The notes under the pieces were generated by a model that saw nothing but the letters and a program-made list of their open reading frames with translations, searched no databases and was not told the DNA's origin. A stretch of 11,742 nt of DNA from Bacteroidota bacterium (GTDB taxonomy: Bacteria; Bacteroidota; Ignavibacteria; UBA10030; UBA8401): positions 1 to 11,742 of the forward strand of contig JANXZD010000401.1 of NCBI GenBank assembly GCA_025355705.1. Direction: 5' to 3'. Below are positions 6,057 to 11,742 of this stretch, piece after piece (within the stretch, counting starts at the first letter, position 1; every line of letters starts with the position of its first letter). Position numbers and translations under genes: made by a program.

Positions 6057-7607
6057 TTATTCCTCTACTTGAAATTCTTTCTCTTTCGGTCTTCGCTCAT
6101 CATACATTCTTGTTAATGCAGATAGAGCAGATTGATTTCCGCGTTGCGCAGACTTACGATAAAAATATATTGCTTGCGAAAGATTGATCGGAACAAGAAT
6201 TCCTTTTTCATAACAATATCCAAGAGCAGTTTGAGCAAGCACTGAACCATTCTCAGCATATTGCTGTAATTCGGTAAATGATTTCTTCGCATGAATGATC
6301 GTTCCATCGAAAACTTCCGCAACAGCTACTCGAATTTTTCCTTCACTATTTCCGAGATCGGCTGCATATTTCCAAAATTCTACCGCTTTCTTTTTATCTG
6401 CCTTCACCCATTGCCCTTGCGAGTAGCAATTTCCAAGATCAAGAATAGCTGGAAGGTAAGATTTCGAAACAGCGATCTGTAAAAATTGCAATGCCTGTTC
6501 GTTTGTTAACGAACCGATCAATCCTAACGAGTTTAATGAAGAAATTACATACAGCGCTTCAGTAACATTCTTTGACGCTTGTTGATTGAATGTTGATTGA
6601 ATATTTTTTTCGTTGATCAATTTCCATAACAATCCCGGAGCTCGCCGTGAATCTAATCGGATCGCGCGAATGTAATGAACTGCTGCCTGCAGTTTATCTT
6701 TCTTCACTCCAATCCCCCGCTCATAACATCTCGCAACAATCGTCATCGCTTCGGGGTTTCCTAATTCCGATGCTCGTTGGATCAAAGAAAATCCGGTGGA
6801 GTCTGTTTGGATACTGTCGCTGAGTATTTTTGAAATGCCGAGAGTATTTCGGAGTTCTTCATTTCCTTCGTTGAACAATTCTTTAAGGAGTGTTAAATCA
6901 TCAGTCTGCGTAGTTTTGTCTTCTTCAAATTCAAGCATTACAGGTTGAACAATTTGCGGTGTTGATTTCTGAGTCGTGGGTAATTTTACAGTATTGGCAA
7001 CTGTAGAAGAATCTTTTTGTTTAGCTTTTACTCCATTGATCCCTCGTTTCTCAAGTTCAGCCAGCACATCTTTTGCTGGATCGTAATTCTGATCGGCTGA
7101 TTTTTTGATCCAATCATAGGCCTTTGAATAATCTCTGTGCACAATCAAGTTATCTGTATAGAATAGTCCAAGGACATATTCTCCTTCACGCATATCCTTA
7201 TCGGCTGCATATTGAATGTACCGAAACGCTTCAAAAGGATTCCACTCAACTCCCCATCCATTATTTAGGAATATTCCAAAATTGAATTTTGCAAGAATAT
7301 AGTCCTGATCTGCCGCTTTCTTCATCCATTGGGCAGATTTAACGGTATCACATGAGAAGCCTTTCCCGGTAAGATATCGCAAACTAAGTTCATGTTGCGA
7401 CGGCGCATCACCAGCGTTGGCATTCCTCATCAATTGAAATCCCTCCCACAATTGATACGTAACATCCGATTCTTTCACTTCCAAAATTCGATAGGGAGAA
7501 CTTTTTGTTCTGAACGCTTTGCTTCCTTTTTCCTGAAACGAAAAAAGGGGCTGCATTAGACAATAAAAGATGATGATAATCGTTCTATAGACTGGTAGAT
7601 TCTTCAT
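6057..7607 (-). CDS. Secreted Sel1-repeat protein
   Basis: The frame extends up to 7700, but I prefer the ATG at 7607 because it begins a signal peptide (MKNLPVYRTIIIIFYCLMQP), whereas the longer form has a charged 31-residue leader and would directly abut the start of the divergent gene. The 516-residue product has Sel1-like repeats in two clusters: residues ~65-180 (e.g. SAQWMKKAADQDY, AFRYIQYAADKDM, AYDWIKKSADQNY) and ~270-505 (e.g. AVEFWKYAADLGNSEG, AIYFYRKSAQRGNQSA). A Thr/Gln-rich linker (~198-235) separates them. Sel1 repeats form alpha-solenoids that bind other proteins, so a periplasmic or surface scaffold or adaptor is likely; no catalytic domain is visible. The central region (~320-365) has decayed repeats. 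A 28-bp inverted repeat ends 8 nt upstream of the chosen start. Confidence 0.8.
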   Translation of the reverse strand: MKNLPVYRTIIIIFYCLMQPLFSFQEKGSKAFRTKSSPYRILEVKESDVTYQLWEGFQLMRNANAGDAPSQHELSLRYLTGKGFSCDTVKSAQWMKKAADQDYILAKFNFGIFLNNGWGVEWNPFEAFRYIQYAADKDMREGEYVLGLFYTDNLIVHRDYSKAYDWIKKSADQNYDPAKDVLAELEKRGINGVKAKQKDSSTVANTVKLPTTQKSTPQIVQPVMLEFEEDKTTQTDDLTLLKELFNEGNEELRNTLGISKILSDSIQTDSTGFSLIQRASELGNPEAMTIVARCYERGIGVKKDKLQAAVHYIRAIRLDSRRAPGLLWKLINEKNIQSTFNQQASKNVTEALYVISSLNSLGLIGSLTNEQALQFLQIAVSKSYLPAILDLGNCYSQGQWVKADKKKAVEFWKYAADLGNSEGKIRVAVAEVFDGTIIHAKKSFTELQQYAENGSVLAQTALGYCYEKGILVPINLSQAIYFYRKSAQRGNQSALSALTRMYDERRPKEKEFQVEE

Positions 7608-7614
7608 TATTGAA

Positions 7615-7642
7615 TTGTAATTGAATCTTTCCTCAATTACAA
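7615..7642. repeat. 28-bp inverted repeat, candidate operator between Sel1 gene and ABC exporter
   Basis: TTGTAATTGA (7615-7624) and TCAATTACAA (7633-7642) are perfect 10-bp arms separated by 8 nt. The element lies in the 93-nt gap between the divergent starts, immediately upstream of the Sel1 gene and 58 nt from the exporter ATG. Size and symmetry fit a dimeric repressor site; a hairpin in the Sel1 transcript leader is the alternative. I found no convincing -35/-10 pair for either gene. Confidence 0.5.
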
Positions 7643-7700
7643 CGTTCTTTCGCATTTTATCCATAGTTTTATTACTTTCAAACACACAAAAGGGATCCAT

Positions 7701-9494
7701 ATGAAACTGCTCTACACCTATCTCAAGAATTATTGGACGTTGGTTCTTCTGGCATTGTTCCTTGCGACCATTAATCAGACTTTTTCATTGCTTGATCCCC
7801 TTGTCTTTCGATATGTGATCGATAACTACGCAATGAAATTCAGCCAATACACAACAGACCAATTTCTTCACGGAGTGGTCGGTCTATTGTTGCTGGCGAT
7901 GGGTGTTGCATTCGTTTCCCGTGTTGCAAAGAATTTTCAAGATTATTATATCAATGTCATCACGCAGCGTCTTGGAGCACAGATTTATGCCGATGGTTTA
8001 AAACATTCTTTGGAACTTCCCTATTCAGTGTTCGAAGATCAACGCAGCGGAGAGACACTCGGAAAATTGCAAAAAGTGCGAACGGATGTTGAGCGGCTGA
8101 TTTCTGCTTCAATCAATATTCTCTTCACCTCGTTGGTTGGAATTATATTTGTAATGATCTACTCCTTTTCCGTTCACTGGTTAATTGCTCCGCTCTATTT
8201 TTCAACAGTTCCGATTTTAGCATATTTAAGTTCCACACTCAGTAAAAAAATTAAGATCATTCAAAAAAAGATCGTAGGTGAAACGAATGCCCTTGCCGGT
8301 TCAACAACAGAATCATTACGAAATATCGAACTTGTTAAAAGCTTAGGACTTGCCAATCAGGAGATCAATCGGTTAAATAACACGACTCAGAAAATTCTCG
8401 CTTTAGAATTAAAGAAGGTGAAATATATCCGCGGTTTGAGTTTCATCCAAGGAACGTCGGTGAATTTTCTCCGAACGGCCATTCTTTTTACAATGTTATA
8501 TTTGATCTTCAAACAACAAATTTCTTTCGGGCAATTCTTTTCATTATGGATTTATTCATTCTTCATTTTTGGTCCATTGCAACAGCTTGGTGACATAATT
8601 AATATTTATCGAGAAGCAGAAGTATCGCTTAATAATTTTGAAGAGATCCTCAATACTCCAAAAGAACCGAAACCAATTTCTCCATTTACTGTGACAAACG
8701 TCGAATCACTTACATTCAATAAGGTGACATTTCAACATCAATCCGCTAATAAACCGGCGTTGAATGAAATTTCATTTAAAACAAAGATCGGCGAAACGAT
8801 TGCATTTGTTGGTCCGTCGGGCTCGGGTAAAACAACTCTCGTAAAATTACTTGTCGGATTATATCGTCCTCAAATAGGTAAAATTCTTTACAATCAAAAG
8901 AATTTTGATGAGATCGACTTTGATGCATTACGAGAGCGGATCGGATTCGTTACGCAAGACACACAGCTGTTTTCCGGTTCGATACGGGAAAATCTTCTCT
9001 TCGTCAATCCAAAAGCAACAGACAAAGATTGTCTCGACGTTTTGAATAAAGCAGCTTGCCAATCACTTCTCGCACGCGCCGATAAAGGATTGGATACACT
9101 TATCGGTGAAGGGGGCGTAAAAGTTTCGGGGGGTGAGAAACAGCGGCTTTCGATTGCCCGCGCGTTATTGCGCAATCCAAATCTTTTAGTGTTTGATGAA
9201 GCCACCTCGTCGCTTGATTCATTAACGGAAGAAGAGATCAGTGAAACGATCCGAGATATTTCCAAAGGAAAAAACCTGATTACAATCCTTATAGCACATA
9301 GGCTTTCAACGGTGATGCATGCAGATACAATTTTTGTTCTTGAAAATGGAAAGATCGTCGAATCCGGTTCACACTCCAAACTTGTCAAATCAAAAGGATT
9401 GTATTTCGCAATGTGGCGTCAACAAGTTGGCGAACAGACAAACGAAGTAACAAAAGCAGCAATAAAAGCACGAAAACTTATTTCTAAAAATTAA
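7701..9494 (+). CDS. ABC exporter, fused permease and ATPase (MsbA/multidrug type)
   Basis: A complete half-transporter of 597 residues, the usual size. Residues ~10-305 form the six-helix exporter membrane domain (hydrophobic stretches near 13-30, 58-75, 136-155, 160-178, 255-270 and 275-292). Residues ~335-575 form the ATPase: Walker A GPSGSGKT (371-378), Q-loop Gln419, signature VSGGE (475-479), Walker B LLVFDE (495-500) with catalytic Glu500, D-loop SSLD and switch His533. The signature is VSGGE rather than LSGGQ, a common variation. It would work as a homodimer in the inner membrane, exporting lipid, peptide or drug; the substrate is unknown. A Shine-Dalgarno-like AAAGGG lies 6 nt before the ATG. 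It is divergent from the Sel1 gene, and the following nth-like gene may be cotranscribed (51-nt gap). Confidence 0.92.
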   Translation: MKLLYTYLKNYWTLVLLALFLATINQTFSLLDPLVFRYVIDNYAMKFSQYTTDQFLHGVVGLLLLAMGVAFVSRVAKNFQDYYINVITQRLGAQIYADGLKHSLELPYSVFEDQRSGETLGKLQKVRTDVERLISASINILFTSLVGIIFVMIYSFSVHWLIAPLYFSTVPILAYLSSTLSKKIKIIQKKIVGETNALAGSTTESLRNIELVKSLGLANQEINRLNNTTQKILALELKKVKYIRGLSFIQGTSVNFLRTAILFTMLYLIFKQQISFGQFFSLWIYSFFIFGPLQQLGDIINIYREAEVSLNNFEEILNTPKEPKPISPFTVTNVESLTFNKVTFQHQSANKPALNEISFKTKIGETIAFVGPSGSGKTTLVKLLVGLYRPQIGKILYNQKNFDEIDFDALRERIGFVTQDTQLFSGSIRENLLFVNPKATDKDCLDVLNKAACQSLLARADKGLDTLIGEGGVKVSGGEKQRLSIARALLRNPNLLVFDEATSSLDSLTEEEISETIRDISKGKNLITILIAHRLSTVMHADTIFVLENGKIVESGSHSKLVKSKGLYFAMWRQQVGEQTNEVTKAAIKARKLISKN

Positions 9495-9545
9495 CATGAC
9501 CTTACGAAGGTACTAAACTTTCGCAGGGTTTAAGGTGGAGTTTTT

Positions 9546-10220
9546 ATGGCAAAGAAAAAATCTCCCAACACTAAAGATTTGTTCGATCAATCAGGTGATA
9601 TAGATTGGAACAAAGAATTAAAACCGCTTTTTAAGAAATATGCAGGACGCAAACATCCGCTTGAATATAAAAATCTATATCAATTGCTGGTGATGGTTGT
9701 ATTATCGGCGCGCGATTCAGATAGAAATATCAATTTACGTGCACCTGCTCTCTTCGAAAAATTCCCATCCATGAAACATCTTGCCAAAGCAACACCGGAA
9801 GATCTCTATCCATTCATCAGCAAAGTCTCAAACTTTGGCAATAAAGCACAATGGATCACAAAAACTGCAAAGGAAATTAAGGACGATAAGAATATTCCGT
9901 TGACGCAGGAAGGTTTGACTCAATATTCAGGGATCGGTAGAAAGTCTGCAAATGTGATAATGAGCCAGATGGATGCACCAGCAGAAGGAGTAATCGTCGA
10001 CCTGCACACGTTACGTGTTGCACCCCGGCTTGGAATTGCACAAGGTACAAATCCGGAAAAAATTGAAAAGCAGTTAATGGCGAAATTACCTCAAAAGAAC
10101 TGGCACATTCTCGGAATGTCACTCACCTACCTCGGACGGGAAACGTGCAGACCAACAAACCCGAAATGTCACGAGTGTGTAGTTAACAGCGTGTGTGCTT
10201 TTTACAAGGAACAACAATAA
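9546..10220 (+). CDS. nth: Endonuclease III homologue (DNA glycosylase/AP lyase, HhH-GPD with 4Fe-4S)
   Basis: This 224-residue protein belongs to the endonuclease III family, which removes oxidised pyrimidines in base excision repair and nicks the resulting abasic site. The helix-hairpin-helix YSGIGRKSANVI (127-138) carries the catalytic Lys133 (E. coli Lys120), and VDLHTLRV (151-158) carries catalytic Asp152 (E. coli Asp138). The C-terminal Cys201-X6-Cys208-X2-Cys211-X5-Cys217 matches the iron-sulfur cluster loop exactly. Unusually, the LSAQxxD motif reads LSARDSD (53-59), so the Gln that fills the gap left by the flipped base (E. coli Gln41) is Arg56. It also has a ~20-residue N-terminal extension. 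It may therefore be a divergent paralogue with altered base preference rather than the main Nth. It lacks MutY's C-terminal domain. GGAG lies 5 nt before the ATG. The gene converges with the EamA gene, 1 nt apart. Confidence 0.88.
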   Translation: MAKKKSPNTKDLFDQSGDIDWNKELKPLFKKYAGRKHPLEYKNLYQLLVMVVLSARDSDRNINLRAPALFEKFPSMKHLAKATPEDLYPFISKVSNFGNKAQWITKTAKEIKDDKNIPLTQEGLTQYSGIGRKSANVIMSQMDAPAEGVIVDLHTLRVAPRLGIAQGTNPEKIEKQLMAKLPQKNWHILGMSLTYLGRETCRPTNPKCHECVVNSVCAFYKEQQ

Positions 10221-10221
10221 A

Positions 10222-11082
10222 TTATTTTCTCTGTGTCAACAACACGCCGGTAATGGTAATTGCTCCGCCAACTACAAATGTTGTTGTAATCGGTTGATGT
10301 AAGAATATTACCGCCATAATCGTTGTAAAGATCGGCTGTGCATTGGCAAATACGGCAACTTTTGTGGTATCAAGTTTACCGAGCGCATAGAACCATAGCA
10401 TATACGAAACAACTGAAGTTCCCAAACTGAGATACAAAATACTCATCCAATTTCCAAAAGTAATGGTGGGCAGCCCATGCCATGTAAACTCAATAAGACC
10501 TACCGGAAGAAACATTGCCGCCCCGCCTATCATCGAAAGTGCTGTGATATGAAAAGCACCATATTTTATCACCAGTTTCTTCCCTTGTATTGCAAATAAT
10601 GCCCACGCAATCACAGCAAGAAATATCATTACATTACCGTAGAAATAATCAGATTTGAAATCGATTCCCCGCTCAAACATCACGATTGCAACACCAATGA
10701 ACGCAATAAAAACACCAAGAATTTTTTTTCTTGTAAGCGGTTCAGACAACATGAAATATGACAGGATTAAAATCAAAGCAGGAGTTGTTGCATAGAGCAA
10801 CGCACCGTTCGATGCAAGAGTGAATTTGATTCCATAAAGATATAAGAACTGATTCACTGGAACAGCAAGGAACGAAAGCCAGATCAATTGCTTCAGATCT
10901 TTCTTTTCTACTTTTACTCGTTTTTCTCTCGCAAAGAACATAATAAGCAATGCAAAAAGTGATATGCAGTTTCTCAAAAACGTCAAAACAACCGGATTCA
11001 CATCCTGTGTTACAGTTTTGGCAACAAGATGCGTCCCACCCGCGATCATCTGCTGGATCAATATTACGATGTAAATATTCAT
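10222..11082 (-). CDS. DMT-superfamily transporter with two EamA domains
   Basis: An inner-membrane protein of 286 residues with about ten hydrophobic helices in two homologous halves, residues ~5-136 and ~147-284. Each half ends in the characteristic EamA pattern: ATTPALILILSYFMLSEPLT (98-117), then a GVFIAFIGVAIV helix, and NAQPIFTTIMAVIFLHQPIT (247-266), then a GGAITITGVLL helix. The family exports amino acids, metabolites or drugs; this sequence does not show the substrate. GGTGA lies 8 nt upstream of the ATG and serves as ribosome site. The gene is divergent from polA, sharing a 126-nt intergenic region that contains a cluster of ACCAA half-sites, and its stop is 1 nt from the stop of the nth-like gene, with no terminator. 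Confidence 0.9.
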   Translation of the reverse strand: MNIYIVILIQQMIAGGTHLVAKTVTQDVNPVVLTFLRNCISLFALLIMFFAREKRVKVEKKDLKQLIWLSFLAVPVNQFLYLYGIKFTLASNGALLYATTPALILILSYFMLSEPLTRKKILGVFIAFIGVAIVMFERGIDFKSDYFYGNVMIFLAVIAWALFAIQGKKLVIKYGAFHITALSMIGGAAMFLPVGLIEFTWHGLPTITFGNWMSILYLSLGTSVVSYMLWFYALGKLDTTKVAVFANAQPIFTTIMAVIFLHQPITTTFVVGGAITITGVLLTQRK

Positions 11083-11133
11083 GCTGCATCACCATTACTA
11101 AGGGTATTAATCACCTTATACATTTTTTCGTTC

Positions 11134-11165
11134 ACCAACTTTTGGTATATTCATTCACACCAAAA
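11134..11165. repeat. Cluster of three ACCAA/TTGGT half-sites, candidate operator
   Basis: ACCAA (11134-11138), TTGGT (11142-11146) and ACCAA (11159-11163) alternate in orientation. The first two form a 5-bp repeat with a 3-nt gap; the last two extend to perfect 7-bp arms, TTTTGGT (11140-11146) and ACCAAAA (11159-11165), 12 nt apart. The cluster lies midway between the divergent EamA and polA starts. Binding by a regulator is inferred; I could not place a convincing promoter for either gene here. Confidence 0.4.
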
Positions 11166-11208
11166 ATTTGTCATAATATACTTTAACTTTACTTCACTAT
11201 GAAATTTT

Positions 11209-11742
11209 ATGAAACGTAAAGAGACACTCTATCTCATCGACTCGATGGGAATCGCATATCGATCCTATTTCGCCTTCGCCCAAAATCCTCTCATTAACTC
11301 TAAGGGAGAAACCACCAGTGCGATCTATGGTTTTGTCAATTATCTCAATAAGATCCTTGATGAGCAAAAACCGGATTACATCGCCGCAGTGTTCGATACC
11401 GATGTGCCAACGTTCCGTCATGTTGCATATAAGGAGTACAAAGCAACGCGCAACAAAATGCCGGATGATCTCGCAGCGTCCCTGACGTATCTGAAGGATG
11501 TCGTGAAGGCGTTCAATATCCCCGTTCTGGAATTTGACGGTTATGAAGCTGATGACGTTATGGGAACATTGGCTCGGCGCGCTGAGAAAGAAAAGATTGA
11601 TACGTTTCTTGTAACATCCGACAAAGATTTTATGCAGCTCGTTTCAAACAGAATAAAGATTTATCGTCCCGGGAAATTCGGTAGTGACGATGAAATTGTT
11701 GGTGAAGAAGGTGTATTGACAAAATTCGGCGTTGGCCCGGAT
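11209..11742 (+). CDS. polA: DNA polymerase I, N-terminal part (5'-3' exonuclease domain), truncated by window edge
   Basis: The frame stays open to the right edge, giving the first 178 residues of DNA polymerase I, which fills gaps and removes RNA primers in replication and repair. The visible part is the 5' nuclease domain. Metal-binding acids of this family are present: Asp11 (LIDS), Asp63 (VFDTDVPTFRH), Glu113, Asp115 and Asp116 (GYEADDVMGTLA), and Asp138 and Asp140 (TSDKDFMQL). The YKATRNKMPDDL block (77-88) is also typical. I start at 11209 because the ATG at 11199 is in another frame and stops after six codons (ending 11219), overlapping this start. No clear Shine-Dalgarno sequence is present. 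The polymerase domain lies beyond the window. A stand-alone 5' nuclease cannot be excluded from this fragment. Confidence 0.93.
   Translation, partial: MKRKETLYLIDSMGIAYRSYFAFAQNPLINSKGETTSAIYGFVNYLNKILDEQKPDYIAAVFDTDVPTFRHVAYKEYKATRNKMPDDLAASLTYLKDVVKAFNIPVLEFDGYEADDVMGTLARRAEKEKIDTFLVTSDKDFMQLVSNRIKIYRPGKFGSDDEIVGEEGVLTKFGVGPD

Noticed and set aside
7608..7700. Extended N-terminus of the Sel1 protein up to ATG at 7700
   Set aside because: It would put 31 charged residues before an evident signal peptide and leave no room for any promoter of either divergent gene; start at 7607 preferred.
7692..7703. GGATCC next to CATATG at the exporter start, resembling cloning sites
   Set aside because: Sequence on both sides continues as natural genes with no vector sequence; the two 6-mers occur by chance.
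8894..9388. Minus-strand open frame of 164 codons
   Set aside because: It lies wholly inside the ABC exporter ATPase domain on the opposite strand, and its translation has no recognisable domain; it is a shadow of the real gene.
9499..9511. Short hairpin ACCTT-ACG-AAGGT after the exporter gene
   Set aside because: Only 5 bp and no T-run follows, so it is not a credible terminator.
10742..11095. Minus-strand open frame of 117 codons at the EamA gene start
   Set aside because: It overlaps the EamA gene in another frame; its product is Cys- and Ser-rich without a membrane pattern, whereas the EamA frame matches its family throughout.
1..11742. CRISPR array, insertion sequence, phage or known defence system
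   Set aside because: No regularly spaced repeats, transposase motifs, phage genes or defence-associated domains were seen on either strand.

Overview
The window looks like chromosomal DNA from a moderately AT-rich member of the FCB group, most likely Ignavibacteria or a relative on the Bacteroidota/Chlorobi branch. The main clue is the first protein, which ends in a type IX secretion sorting domain with the QNFPNPFNP signature, common in that lineage. Other hints are loose lipoboxes and several genes without a clear Shine-Dalgarno sequence. This placement is inferred from sequence style, not from a marker-gene tree.

Layout. (1) Positions 2-1570 hold the 3' part of a large secreted modular protein; its start lies left of the window. 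(2) Positions 1596-2734 are a tRNA neighbourhood: tRNA-Pro(CGG) and tRNA-Ser(GCT), both on the minus strand, flank a small plus-strand orphan gene (1955-2386) with codon use unlike its neighbours. (3) Positions 2735-6047 are a tight three-gene plus-strand run: a coiled-coil OmpA-type lipoprotein, a lipoprotein with a serine-hydrolase elbow, and an APC-family amino-acid permease, with gaps of 7 and 3 nt. (4) A Sel1-repeat secreted protein (minus, 6057-7607) is divergent from an MsbA-like ABC exporter (plus, 7701-9494); a 10-bp-arm inverted repeat lies between them. (5) The exporter is followed by an endonuclease III homologue (9546-10220), which converges with a DMT/EamA transporter (10222-11082, minus) at a 1-nt gap. 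(6) The N-terminal part of DNA polymerase I starts at 11209 and runs off the right edge.

Most genes are ordinary envelope, transport and repair functions. I see no phage, transposon, CRISPR array or recognisable defence system. The parts most worth a second look are the OmpA-lipoprotein/hydrolase-lipoprotein/permease cassette, the orphan gene between the tRNAs, the Gln-to-Arg change in the endonuclease III homologue, and three symmetric DNA elements in divergent intergenic regions. None of these amounts to proof of a new system.
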